Made by a program: the position numbers and the translations under genes | NCBI RefSeq assembly: GCF_021147775.1 | Contig: NZ_JAGTPK010000023.1 | Span: 18,725 to 82,724 of the forward strand | From: Pseudomonas californiensis | GTDB lineage: Bacteria; Pseudomonadota; Gammaproteobacteria; Pseudomonadales; Pseudomonadaceae | DNA: 64,000 nt | Direction of reading: 5' to 3' | The notes under the pieces: model-generated | Seen by the model: the letters and a program-made list of their open reading frames with translations, nothing else | Databases searched by the model: none | Told to the model about the DNA's origin: nothing | Part shown: piece after piece, positions 42,452 to 50,569 of the stretch | Position numbering within the stretch: position 1 is the first letter of the stretch | How the letters are laid out: each line of letters begins with the position of its first letter

Positions 42452-43504
42452 TTAGAGGCTATTAGCTCTTCGCACAGGCACCTCGCCGGTTCTGATCTCG
42501 ACTTGAGCCGAGCGCAGATTGCTTACCAGCGGTGTAATGAATTCCAAGGCATTCGGCAAAGCCTTTTCCACGTAACCCCGGAACGCTCTTTTTGCAGCGA
42601 CGTTGGCCGCTGCATTGGCTGTGTGACGAGCGAGCGCCACGCCCCCAAACCGCGTGACCAACGTGAAAAGGCTGGTCACCAGCGCCGCCGTACGCAGCCC
42701 TTTGGCAAGGTCGGAGTCCGGATAAATGCTGTTGGCGACAAAGGCAGAGCCCCACAGCGTACCTGCTGTCACGGCACCCACCGCAGTGAAAGCCGTCAGT
42801 CTTTCGGAGAGATTCGCAGGCCTGTGGGACGGGCCGGTTCGGGCTGGCAAGCCCGTTGCGGGAACGATGGGGCGCTTGAGGTTGACACCTCTGGTAACGG
42901 CTCGCAACGCTGGACGAGCGCTGAACAAGCCAAGCCCCGCTGTGACCAAGCCTGCTGCGATATACAAGGCAGACTTCCATTCTTCAGACAAATGCCCACT
43001 CGGATCACTGCGATTCACCGGATCCCCGACGCAATACGCACACGCATTCAGCCCGCCCTTGCCGAACGGACTCAGGCTGTCCGGGCTGTTGAAACGCATC
43101 AGTACAGGGTTATAGGCGCGGTACCCATTGCCCAGCAAATAATGGCCTGTGACTGGGTCTATCTGTTCGCCATTGAAGCCAGGCCGACGATCAGCCGAAG
43201 GGCTGTGCCCATGAGAAGTGTAAGCAAAGACCGAATGCTGATCCGGCGTTACTGAATGCAGCACGCTGTGCTGGCGGTCCGTAGCGGCCAGTACCACCAC
43301 AGGCAACTGACTGCCTACTGTCTGCCGCGCAATAATTTGGCGTTGGTTTCGAAAAATGCGGAGGCTTTCAGCACCTTGAATCTCGCTGACCAGCCTCTCG
43401 TTCTGATAATACAGTCGGGCCTTTGCACCTTTGAGCGGTGAACGGCTCGCAAGGCGGTCGAGGGGATCGTAGCCATAGCGGCAGATTACTGTTTTCAGAA
43501 GCAT
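42452..43504 (-). CDS. Orphan RHS-repeat core protein with hydrophobic C-terminus
   Basis: 350 aa. The N-terminal half is a single Rhs unit: YGYDPLDRLASRSPL, FNGEQIDPVTGHYLLGNGYRAYNPVLMRFNSPDSLSPFGKGGLNACAYCVGDPVNRSDPSGH, the RHS-associated core that normally ends the conserved part of a polymorphic toxin. The variable C-terminal part (about 175-350) contains three hydrophobic stretches (ALYIAAGLVTAGLGLFSA, AFTAVGAVTAGTLWGSAFVA, TAALVTSLFTLVTRFGGVALA) and resembles no known nuclease. It could be a membrane-active toxin tip. Stand-alone short Rhs proteins of this kind are frequent in Pseudomonas. No clear immunity gene or VgrG is adjacent. The start codon is ATG with the usual opening. Confidence 0.82.
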   Translation of the reverse strand: MLLKTVICRYGYDPLDRLASRSPLKGAKARLYYQNERLVSEIQGAESLRIFRNQRQIIARQTVGSQLPVVVLAATDRQHSVLHSVTPDQHSVFAYTSHGHSPSADRRPGFNGEQIDPVTGHYLLGNGYRAYNPVLMRFNSPDSLSPFGKGGLNACAYCVGDPVNRSDPSGHLSEEWKSALYIAAGLVTAGLGLFSARPALRAVTRGVNLKRPIVPATGLPARTGPSHRPANLSERLTAFTAVGAVTAGTLWGSAFVANSIYPDSDLAKGLRTAALVTSLFTLVTRFGGVALARHTANAAANVAAKRAFRGYVEKALPNALEFITPLVSNLRSAQVEIRTGEVPVRRANSL

Positions 43505-43539
43505 GAAGCGTCACCCGTGCATGTGTCGAGCAATGGTGC

Positions 43540-43569
43540 TGTGCAGGCGAGATACAACTCGCCTGCACA
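43540..43569. terminator. 12-bp hairpin between the taurine-type operon and rhs
   Basis: TGTGCAGGCGAG-ATACAA-CTCGCCTGCACA, perfect stem, 125 bp after the tauA-like stop in the leftward direction and 36 bp before the rhs start. No T tract follows. Confidence 0.6.
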
Positions 43570-43694
43570 TTCCTCCCTTCACAGTGAACCCTTGGACAGG
43601 TGTCGACTACTCATAAAACTGTCAGGTTATTCACACGCAGTGCAATCAGGTGCGGGCGTTTTTGGCAGGAACCCGCCGCTCCAGTTCGTCAGGC

Positions 43695-44714
43695 TTAACT
43701 GCCCGCCCCACCGTGTGCTTCTTCGAAGAAGTAGTCCTTCCAGCTCGCCGCCTTGTTCTTCAACACACCCAGTTCATGCAGCTTTTCGGCGTAGATATAC
43801 GTACGCTGTGGGGTGATGGTGAAGTCGATTTCCGGGTCTGAAACGATCTTCTCTACCAGCGGCAACGGCAGTTTGGATTGCTCGACACGAATGTAAGTCT
43901 GGGCGGCGGCAGGCTTGTCCGCCTTGATGATCTTCTCGGCCTCGGCCAATGCGTCGTAGAACGCTTTGTAGGTCTTGGGGTTTTCGTCGTGGAATTTCTC
44001 GGTCGTGTAGAGCACGTTGAACGTCGCCTGACCGCCCAGCACATCGTACGAACTGAGCACTTTGTGCACATTAGGATTTTCCAGCGCCTGGTACTGGAAC
44101 GGCGGGCTGGAGAAATGCGAGTTGATCTCCGAGCCGCCCGCCAGCAGCGCTGCGGTCGCATCCGGGTGGGCGAGGCTGACCGAAATATTGTCGAATTTCT
44201 TGTAATTGTCGTTACCGAACTCTTTGGCAGTCTCGATCTGCAAGGTGCGCGACTGGAAACCCACCCCAGCGGCAGGCACGGCAATGCGGTCCTTGTCAGT
44301 GAAGTCCTTGAGGGTTTTCACGTTGGGGTTATTGGTCAGCAGGTAGTTGGGCATCGAGCCCAGCGAGGCGATGGCCTTGACGTTCTGCTTGCCCTTGGTC
44401 CGGTCCCAGACCGTCAGCATCGGCGGAACGCCTGCCGATACCACATCCAGAGCACCGGCCAGCAGCGCTTCGTTCATTGCCGTCGCGCCGGAGATACTGT
44501 TCCAGTCGACCTTGATGTCCAGCCCCTGCTCCTTGCCGTGTTTCTCGATCAGTTTCTGATCACGCACCACGTCGAGAATCAGGTAACCGATGCCGAATTG
44601 CTGGGCGATGCTGATTTTGCCTTCGGCCTGTGCGCCGCTGCTGAGCAGTGCGCCAAACAAACCGAATGTGGCGGCCAGGGCAGTCAGCACCGGACGCTGA
44701 AAAGAAATCGTCAT
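43695..44714 (-). CDS. tauA: ABC substrate-binding protein, taurine/sulfonate type
   Basis: Periplasmic binding protein of the NMT1/TauA/SsuA superfamily. The ATG at 44714 (339 aa) is preferred over one 12 bases upstream because an AGGATGAGAG sequence precedes it. Signal peptide ends LSSGAQA. Mature start EGKISIAQQFGIGYLILDVVRDQKLIEKHGKEQGLDIKVDWNSISGATAMNEALLAGALDVVSAGVPPMLTVWDRTKG. Last gene of a leftward dioxygenase-ATPase-permease-binding protein set, so the symbol reflects context. The sequence is rather distant from E. coli TauA, so another sulfonate is possible. Confidence 0.8.
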   Translation of the reverse strand: MTISFQRPVLTALAATFGLFGALLSSGAQAEGKISIAQQFGIGYLILDVVRDQKLIEKHGKEQGLDIKVDWNSISGATAMNEALLAGALDVVSAGVPPMLTVWDRTKGKQNVKAIASLGSMPNYLLTNNPNVKTLKDFTDKDRIAVPAAGVGFQSRTLQIETAKEFGNDNYKKFDNISVSLAHPDATAALLAGGSEINSHFSSPPFQYQALENPNVHKVLSSYDVLGGQATFNVLYTTEKFHDENPKTYKAFYDALAEAEKIIKADKPAAAQTYIRVEQSKLPLPLVEKIVSDPEIDFTITPQRTYIYAEKLHELGVLKNKAASWKDYFFEEAHGGAGS

Positions 44715-44773
44715 GAAAGCTCTCATCCTGAACAGGTGAAAAAATGATGTGAAGAACGTCGGTTGATGGTGCT

Positions 44774-45640
44774 TCAGCGCTGCATGCCCCAGCGCTTGAC
44801 GGTCAGGCGCTCAATGTTGGCGAACAGCAGGTTTTCCACCAGCAGGCCGATGAGAATCACCGCCGCCAGCCCTGCGAAGACCTTGTCGGTGTACAGCTCG
44901 TTGCGGTTCTGGAAGATGTACCAACCCAGGCCGCCCTTGCCCGACGACGCGCCAAACACCAGCTCGGCGGCGATCAGCGTGCGCCAGGCAAAGGCCCAGC
45001 CGATTTTCAGGCCCGCAAGAATCGATGGCAGCGCAGCCGGAATGAGGATGTGCCAGACGAAGCGCAAACCTTTGAGGCCATAGTTACGGCCCGCCATGCG
45101 CTGGGTCTCCGAAACTCCCAGAAAACCTGCGTAGGTGTTGAGCGCCAGCGCCCATAACACCGAATGCACCAGCACAAAGATCAGGCTGTTCTGCCCCAGC
45201 CCGAACCACAGCAGGGCCAACGGCAACAGCGCAATGGCAGGTAACGGGTTGAACATCGCCGTCAGCGTACTGAGCAGGTCGCGACCCAGTTGGGTGGACA
45301 CTGCGAGGGTGGTCAGGCCGAACGCCAGAACGATGCCGATCAGGTAACCCTGAATCAGCACGGTCAGGGAAATCCAGACCTTGCTCAACAGCTCGCCGGA
45401 AAGCAGTCCGTCATAGAAGGCCGCAGCGGTCTGCAGAAAGCTTGGCAGCAGCAGGTCGTTGTTCTGGATACGTGCGGCAACCTCCCAGAGCACGGCCAGC
45501 GCGATCATGATTACAGTCTTGCGCACCCAGCTCAGTTGCCAGATGCGTTGCGCCAACGGGAGGTCGCGTGCCAGATCTTCCTGCGTGAAAGGCTCCAGCG
45601 TGATTTCGTACTCTTCGCGAATCGGGGGCGAAAGGCTCAT
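44774..45640 (-). CDS. tauC: ABC permease, taurine/sulfonate type
   Basis: 288 aa inner-membrane permease of the SsuC/TauC family with about six membrane segments after a charged N-terminal tail. The EAA loop is QRMAGRNYGLKGLRFVWHILIPAALPSILAGLKIGWAFAWRTLIAAELVFG. It lies 44 bp after the ATPase gene and 59 bp before the binding-protein gene, on the same strand. Confidence 0.87.
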   Translation of the reverse strand: MSLSPPIREEYEITLEPFTQEDLARDLPLAQRIWQLSWVRKTVIMIALAVLWEVAARIQNNDLLLPSFLQTAAAFYDGLLSGELLSKVWISLTVLIQGYLIGIVLAFGLTTLAVSTQLGRDLLSTLTAMFNPLPAIALLPLALLWFGLGQNSLIFVLVHSVLWALALNTYAGFLGVSETQRMAGRNYGLKGLRFVWHILIPAALPSILAGLKIGWAFAWRTLIAAELVFGASSGKGGLGWYIFQNRNELYTDKVFAGLAAVILIGLLVENLLFANIERLTVKRWGMQR

Positions 45641-45684
45641 GGTTGATTCTCTTTGTCAGCAACTTACCCAGTGGGAGCGCGGTG

Positions 45685-46566
45685 TTAATAAGCGATGCGG
45701 ATATCCTGGAAGCTCAGCTCTTGCTCAGCCTGCCCGGCCTCGCCTTCATCGAACAACAATCGATGAATACGCTGGGCGGTTTGCTGAAAGCCCACGCCAC
45801 CGAGGCTTTTCAGGTCGTACTGGTGGCTGTTGATTTCCGCACGCACGCGCCCCGGATGAGGTGACAACAGCAGAATACGATTGCCCACCACCAGCGCCTC
45901 TTCAATGGAGTGCGTGACGAACAGCAGGGTAAAACGCACCTCGTCCCACAGTTCCAGCAGCTCTTCCTGCATCTTGCGTCGGGTAAGTGCATCGAGTGCG
46001 GCGAAAGGCTCGTCCATCAACAGGATTTTCGGCTGCATGGCCAAGGCCCTGGCGATCGCGACACGCGCCTTCATGCCGCCCGACAGCGTATGCGGATAGG
46101 CATCGGCAAACGCGCTGAGCCCGACCTTTTCAAGGTAATAACGGGCGCGCTCCAGGGCCTCAGGACGTTTGAGGGTGCGCGATGCCAGCAGCGGAAACAT
46201 GACGTTTTCGATCACGGTTTTCCACGGCGGCAATTGGTCGAACTCCTGAAACACCACAATGCGGTCCGGACCGGGCTCTTTGACCTGCTTGCCTGCCAGA
46301 CGAATTTCGCCTTCGCTGGGCTGAATGAAACCGGCCACAGCCTTGAGCAGTGTCGACTTGCCGCAACCGGAGGGGCCGAGCAAGACGAAGCGATCGGCCG
46401 GGTCAACCTCGAAACTGACTTGATGAGTCGCCCTCACCACGCGCTCGGGCGTACGGTATTCAAGGCTGACGCCCTGAACCTGCAACAAGGCTTCAGTGGC
46501 GTGCTGAACAGCCGGTTGCGGATGGCTACTGGGGCTGGCCGTGTGGCTTTGCACAACAGCATTCAT
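45685..46566 (-). CDS. tauB: ABC ATP-binding protein, taurine/sulfonate type
   Basis: 293 aa ATPase of the SsuB/TauB family. Walker A GPSGCGKST, Q loop VFQEFDQLPPWKT, signature LSGGMKARVAIARAL, Walker B ILLMDEPFAALD, switch FVTHSIEEAL. There are about 30 extra residues at each end relative to E. coli TauB. Start ATG has AGGAGAA upstream, 16 bp after the dioxygenase gene, indicating one operon. Confidence 0.9.
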   Translation of the reverse strand: MNAVVQSHTASPSSHPQPAVQHATEALLQVQGVSLEYRTPERVVRATHQVSFEVDPADRFVLLGPSGCGKSTLLKAVAGFIQPSEGEIRLAGKQVKEPGPDRIVVFQEFDQLPPWKTVIENVMFPLLASRTLKRPEALERARYYLEKVGLSAFADAYPHTLSGGMKARVAIARALAMQPKILLMDEPFAALDALTRRKMQEELLELWDEVRFTLLFVTHSIEEALVVGNRILLLSPHPGRVRAEINSHQYDLKSLGGVGFQQTAQRIHRLLFDEGEAGQAEQELSFQDIRIAY

Positions 46567-46582
46567 GAACGGTTCTCCTGAA

Positions 46583-47476
46583 TCAAAACGGCGCAGTGCC
46601 CTGGATGGTCGTGCGATGCAACTTGCGTCGCAGATGGGCCGGGCAGCCAGCCGCCAGGTGGATCAAGGAACGGTTGTCCCAGAACACCATGTCGTTGGAT
46701 TGCCACTGGTGCCGATAGATGTGCTCAGGGCGCACGCTGTGGGCGTAGAGCTCGCCGAGGATCTGACGGCTTTCGTCTTCCGGCAGGCCGAGAATGCGCG
46801 TCGTGAACCCCTCGCTGACAAACAGTGCCTTGCGACCGTTCTCAGGATGCGTGCGCACAATGGGATGGCTGACTTCAACTACCTGGGCCAGTTGCTCTGG
46901 CGTAAGGGTCGGGCGCCAGTTGACGGCGTTATGGCCTTCGGAATAACGGGCGGTATAGCTATGAACGGCCGAGCGTCCTTCGACTGCATCGCGCAGGTGT
47001 TGGGGCAGCGTGTCCCAGGCCTGGTGCATGTTGGCGAACAACGTGTCGCCGCCTTCGCTTGGCAATTCCTGAGCATAGAGCATCGACCCCAGGCTAGGCA
47101 GCTCCTTATAGGACAGATCCGAATGCCAATACTTGCCCGCATCACCCAGGCCGACCGGTTGCCCGTTTTCGACGATGTTGGAGACGATCAGAATTTCTGG
47201 ATGGTTGGCCAACAAAAACTGCTTGAGCACGTGAATTTGCAGCGCGCCAAAACGTCGGCTGAAATCGATCTGTTGCTGCGGTGTGATCTGTTGATCGCGA
47301 AAGACAATCACGTGGTAATCAAGATGCGCCTTGTGCACGCGTGCGAAGTCGACGTCGTTCAGCGGCCTGGACAAATCCAGCCCAACGATCTCCGCGCCCA
47401 CGTTTTCGGGGAATGGACGTACGTCGAAGGATTGCGAAACAAGTGGGGCAGATGACGCGAGGGAGGCTGCTGGCAT
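46583..47476 (-). CDS. tauD: TauD/TfdA-family alpha-ketoglutarate dioxygenase
   Basis: Fe(II)/2-oxoglutarate dioxygenase that hydroxylates a sulfonate beside the C-S bond so that sulfite is released. 297 aa. Iron ligands are H118 and D120 (YWHSD) and the distal H287 (KLHRTTIQG), matching H99, D101 and H255 of E. coli TauD; arginines for 2-oxoglutarate follow at the C-terminus (RRKLHRT). First gene of the set; a near-perfect 20-bp palindrome lies 60-80 bp upstream. Could act on taurine or another alkyl sulfonate; sulfate-ester dioxygenases (AtsK-type) are an alternative. Confidence 0.88.
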   Translation of the reverse strand: MPAASLASSAPLVSQSFDVRPFPENVGAEIVGLDLSRPLNDVDFARVHKAHLDYHVIVFRDQQITPQQQIDFSRRFGALQIHVLKQFLLANHPEILIVSNIVENGQPVGLGDAGKYWHSDLSYKELPSLGSMLYAQELPSEGGDTLFANMHQAWDTLPQHLRDAVEGRSAVHSYTARYSEGHNAVNWRPTLTPEQLAQVVEVSHPIVRTHPENGRKALFVSEGFTTRILGLPEDESRQILGELYAHSVRPEHIYRHQWQSNDMVFWDNRSLIHLAAGCPAHLRRKLHRTTIQGTAPF

Positions 47477-47535
47477 GAGAGCTCCGACTCCAGAACATTG
47501 ATGTGGCTGAAAGACGGAACTGTATAGGTATAAGA

Positions 47536-47555
47536 AACGGAATTTAAATACCGTT
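47536..47555. promoter_or_regulatory. 20-bp palindrome upstream of the tauD operon
   Basis: AACGG-A-ATTTAAAT-A-CCGTT: palindromic except for one A/A pair of positions, 60-79 bp upstream of tauD. Likely operator for a LysR- or other dimeric regulator of the operon. Confidence 0.5.
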
Positions 47556-47641
47556 GGGGAATATGGATATTTCTGAATGCGTTAGCGAAGAGGGGATCAG
47601 ATGATGATCATACGTGGAGTACAGGGTTAACACGGGGCAAG

Positions 47642-47679
47642 ACCTTCACCAGCCAGCGGGCAGGCTCGCTGGCGAAGGT
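47642..47679. repeat. REP-like palindrome between tauD and metQ2
   Basis: ACCTTCACCAGC ... GCTGGCGAAGGT, 12-bp arms with one mismatch, enclosing GCCAGCG/CGCTGGC. It ends in the GCGAAGG motif of pseudomonad REPs. Confidence 0.6.
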
Positions 47680-47691
47680 TTCGATCACAGA

Positions 47692-47773
47692 AGGCAGTTG
47701 GTGGCGTTCTGATGAATGGCATCACCCGTCCACCCGACAGCATGCAACTGCCTCAGCTCAGGCATCAGAACGC
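47692..47773. other. Interdigitated inverted repeats at the metQ2 3' end
   Basis: Two perfect inverted repeats are interleaved in the order A-B-A'-B'. A is AGGCAGTTG (47692-47700) and A' CAACTGCCT (47745-47753). B is GCGTTCTGATG (47704-47714) and B' CATCAGAACGC (47763-47773). B' includes the metQ2 stop codon. The order allows an H-type pseudoknot or two alternative hairpins in the metQ2 transcript. Confidence 0.65.
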
Positions 47774-48547
47774 TGGCAGTACCGCGCCGTCGTACTTCTT
47801 GATGATGAAGTCTTTGACTTCCTGGCTGGTCAACGCCTTCGACAGCTTTTCAATCGCGTCGGTATGAGCATTGTCTTCGCGGGTCACGAGGAAGTTCACG
47901 TAAGGCGAATCCGCGCCCTCGATGATCAGCGCATCCTTTTTAGGATTGAGCTTGGCTTCCAGCGCGTAGTTGGTATTGATCAGCGCCAGATCGACCTGGC
48001 TCAGCGCGCGCGGCAGCACAGCCGATTCCAGTTCGCGGAATTTCAACTTTTTCGGGTTGGTGGCGATGTCTTTCGGCGTAGCCAGGGCATTGGTCGGATC
48101 TTTCAGAGTGATCAGGCCACCCTTCTGCAGCAGAAGCAGTGCACGGCCAGCGTTGCTGCCTTCGTTTGGAATGGCAACGGTTGCGCCTTCAGGCAGTTCG
48201 GCCAGGGTCTTGTACTTGCTCGAGTAGCCACCAAACGGCTCAACATGGACGCCCACGCCGGTCACCAGCTTGGCACCTTTGCCTTTGTTGAAGCCGTCCA
48301 GGTAAGGCTTGGTCTGGAAATAGTTGGCGTCCAGGCGTTTCTCGTTCAGTTGGACGTTTGGCTGTACGTAGTCAGTGAAGACCTTGATTTCCAGGTCCAC
48401 GCCTTCTTTGGCCAGAGTCGGCTTGATCAGCTCAAGGATTTCCGCATGCGGTACAGGCGTCGCACCGACCACCAGTTTTTCGCCGGCGTGAGCCAGGCCA
48501 ATCGAGAGCGCAGCCGCCAGAGCGGTCATCAACAACGTCTTTTTCAT
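47765..48547 (-). CDS. metQ: MetQ/NlpA-family methionine-binding protein (second copy)
   Basis: 260 aa. Signal peptide MKKTLLMTALAAALSIGLAHA, no lipobox. The mature sequence EKLVVGATPVPHAEILELIKPTLAKEGVDLEIKVFTDYVQPNVQLNEKRLDANYFQTKPYLDGFNKGKG matches classical MetQ better than the copy at 32659. The rest (YSSKYKTLAELPEGATVAIPNEGSNAGRALLLLQKGGLITLKD, ALINTNYALEA) is typical. No metN or metI is adjacent; it lies downstream of the sigma-54-type activator gene with a 196-bp gap. It may serve the transporter at 33-35 kb or another one. Good AAGGA ribosome binding site. Confidence 0.9.
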   Translation of the reverse strand: MKKTLLMTALAAALSIGLAHAGEKLVVGATPVPHAEILELIKPTLAKEGVDLEIKVFTDYVQPNVQLNEKRLDANYFQTKPYLDGFNKGKGAKLVTGVGVHVEPFGGYSSKYKTLAELPEGATVAIPNEGSNAGRALLLLQKGGLITLKDPTNALATPKDIATNPKKLKFRELESAVLPRALSQVDLALINTNYALEAKLNPKKDALIIEGADSPYVNFLVTREDNAHTDAIEKLSKALTSQEVKDFIIKKYDGAVLPAF

Positions 48548-48675
48548 GCAATGTCCTTAGCGAAGTCCAAGAGCGTCAAAAAGTGACGCCTTATCAGTGG
48601 TTTGCCGCAACGTTATCCTTTGCTGCGGCATGGTGCGGACATTACCGGGGTTTTATATTCCGAGAAAATACTTTT

Positions 48676-48689
48676 TAAGCAAATGCTTA
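48676..48689. promoter_or_regulatory. Short AT-rich dyad upstream of metQ2
   Basis: TAAGCA-AA-TGCTTA, 6-bp arms, about 130 bp upstream of metQ2 in an AT-rich segment. Possible regulator site. Confidence 0.3.
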
Positions 48690-48743
48690 TGCTTTTTTGC
48701 GCGCGAAGGCGATTTGCCACACCCGCACCGCTCTGGGACGGGC

Positions 48744-49694
48744 TCAAGCGTGCGTTTGCTCCAGTTGAGCAGTCACATTTTCCAACAGACGCTTGACCAC
48801 CTTGAGTTGATCTTCAGACCCGTCAGCCAGCAAGCGTTGAGTCTGACGCTCGATCAGCGTCAATGGACTGGTGATTTCAGGCAGGTTTATGTCTTGCGCC
48901 TGAATCTCGTCGCCGCTGCTGACCAGCAACGCAAAATGGATGACGTTCTCCAGTTCACGGGTATTGCCCGGCCATATGTGGGCCTCAAGCGTTCGCTGCG
49001 CGGACTCGCTGATCAACTGGACGGGCAGATTCAGACGCTGACTGTAAATACCGACGAAATATTCGGCGAGCGGCAGGATATTGCCCGGCTGCTCACGCAA
49101 GGCGGGCAAATCCAGGCGACCTTCACTCAGATAATGGTAAAGCCGCTCATGAAATTTACCGGCCGCCACCGCCTGCGCCAGATCGATACTGGTAGCGGCC
49201 ACGAGACGCACATCGACCGGGCTCGGCTGATGCGCGCCGACCCGCGTCACTTCGTGATTCTCCAGCGCTGCCAGCAGCTTGACCTGGATCGGCAATGGCA
49301 AATCGCCGATCTCGTCAAGGTACAACGTGCCGCCATTGGCAGAGCCGAACCAGCCTGCACGGCTGCTGACCGTGCCAGTGTGTGCGCCCGCCGCATAGCC
49401 GAACAGTTCGGCATCCGCGTATGTCGGGCTGATCGCACCGCAGTTCACCGAAACGAACAGGCCTGACCGGTCACTGCCACGATGGATATGACGGGCCAGC
49501 AATTCCTTGCCGGTTCCTGACTCGCCGCGAATCAGCACTGGCAGCGAACGCGGCGCCAGCTGTTCCATCTCCTCGCGTAACTGACGCGAACGCGGATCGA
49601 TGAACACCAGCGCCTTGGCGCGAATACTCAGCGGGCTTTTTTCGGCATCGGGAAATGTCAGCAATGGCTGACCATAGGTTTCGTGACGGCTCAT
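48744..49694 (-). CDS. Degenerate sigma-54-interacting AAA+ protein, SfnR-like
   Basis: 316 aa, closest to SfnR-type enhancer-binding proteins that switch on sulfone-use genes. The AAA+ core has Walker A GESGTGKE (57-64) and Walker B GTLYLDEIGD (122-131). However, the sigma-54 contact loop GAFTGA is GAHTGT (103-108). The conserved Arg of the DLF(H/Y)RL block is Tyr (RLYHYL, Y188), and RERPEDI reads REQPGNI. After the AAA+ domain only about 60 residues remain (ending QLEQTHA), with no Fis-type helix-turn-helix. No receiver domain precedes it. It may be inactive, an antagonist, or function by another mechanism. Good GGGAG ribosome binding site, so it is probably expressed. Confidence 0.8.
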   Translation of the reverse strand: MSRHETYGQPLLTFPDAEKSPLSIRAKALVFIDPRSRQLREEMEQLAPRSLPVLIRGESGTGKELLARHIHRGSDRSGLFVSVNCGAISPTYADAELFGYAAGAHTGTVSSRAGWFGSANGGTLYLDEIGDLPLPIQVKLLAALENHEVTRVGAHQPSPVDVRLVAATSIDLAQAVAAGKFHERLYHYLSEGRLDLPALREQPGNILPLAEYFVGIYSQRLNLPVQLISESAQRTLEAHIWPGNTRELENVIHFALLVSSGDEIQAQDINLPEITSPLTLIERQTQRLLADGSEDQLKVVKRLLENVTAQLEQTHA

Positions 49695-49777
49695 GACACA
49701 CTCCCGCCTGAGCCCTACGTGAACTCAAGCGTTAAATAAAGACAGGGCCACACGGCCCCTCAAACAGGATGATCCAG

Positions 49778-50359
49778 TCAGGCGCGACGACGCGCGTGCT
49801 GTTCAAGACGGTTTTGCAAACGGTAAAGATAGGCGAAACCCTGCTCCCAGCGTTGATGACCGGACTTCACATTGATATGCCCGGCCTGGCTCAGGAAGCC
49901 CAGCTCGGCCCCCCAGTGACGCGCCATTTCCAGGGCTCGCTGAGAACTGACGGCCGGGTCGTTATCGGAACTGACAATCTGTGTCGGAAACGGCAGCAGG
50001 TCGCAAGGCACCGGCGCAAAGTTACGCAAGGCTGGCGGGCAGTTCGGACGATCCACATCAGCAGGCGCCACCAAAAGAGCACCTTGCACCTGACGCAGGG
50101 TTTCCAGCGGCGCCAATTGCGCCCAATGCGCGACGGTGACGCAGCCCAGGCTATGAGCGATCAGGATCACCGGCGTGCTCTGCGAAGCAATGGTGCGCTG
50201 CAGCTCGCTCACCCAGTCTTCACGACGGGGCTTGTCCCAGTCAGCTTGTTCAACCCGCACGCTGTTGGGCAGGCTGTTCTGCCAGTGGGTTTGCCAATGA
50301 TCATCAGGAGACCCCTGCCAGCCTGGCACGATCAGATACCGGATCGACTCGTTATGCAT
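49778..50359 (-). CDS. RBBP9/YdeN-family serine hydrolase
   Basis: 193-aa alpha/beta hydrolase. It begins MHNESIRYLIVPGWQGSPDDHWQTHWQNSL, the family opening. Catalytic triad inferred as S70 (IAHSLGC), D134 (SSDNDPAV) and H161 (QAGHINV). Cytoplasmic, no signal peptide; substrate unknown. It lies 83 bp upstream of the sigma-54-type activator gene on the same strand, as in several pseudomonads where this hydrolase accompanies sfnR-like genes. Confidence 0.9.
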   Translation of the reverse strand: MHNESIRYLIVPGWQGSPDDHWQTHWQNSLPNSVRVEQADWDKPRREDWVSELQRTIASQSTPVILIAHSLGCVTVAHWAQLAPLETLRQVQGALLVAPADVDRPNCPPALRNFAPVPCDLLPFPTQIVSSDNDPAVSSQRALEMARHWGAELGFLSQAGHINVKSGHQRWEQGFAYLYRLQNRLEQHARRRA

Positions 50360-50473
50360 GGATTCGCCTCCTGCATGTATGCGTTCATGTGGCGAGTATA
50401 GGGACGGATCATATATTCGTTAAGGAATAAGAAGATATTTATTAATTCCTTAAAAGCATATGTAACGAAAGAC

Positions 50474-50510
50474 AAAAAAAGGGCCGCTCCCTGCCTTAAA
50501 GGAACGACCC
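50474..50510 (-). terminator. Rho-independent terminator of the MFS gene
   Basis: On the minus strand GGGTCGTTCC and GGAGCGGCCC pair (two G-U) around a 10-nt loop and are followed by seven T. Confidence 0.85.
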
Positions 50511-50569
50511 TGATAAATAGTGTTGAAGCAAAGATTAAACGCAGTGTGTTACAGATGTGCGACGACGTT

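Noticed and set aside
42452..43504. Rhs gene as a 3' remnant of a large Rhs toxin gene
   Set aside because: It has a start typical of stand-alone Pseudomonas Rhs-core proteins, and no upstream Rhs repeats in any frame up to the tauA-like gene.
43540..43569. Attachment site or insertion-sequence end beside rhs
   Set aside because: The palindrome is a simple hairpin; no flanking direct repeats, transposase or integrase are present.
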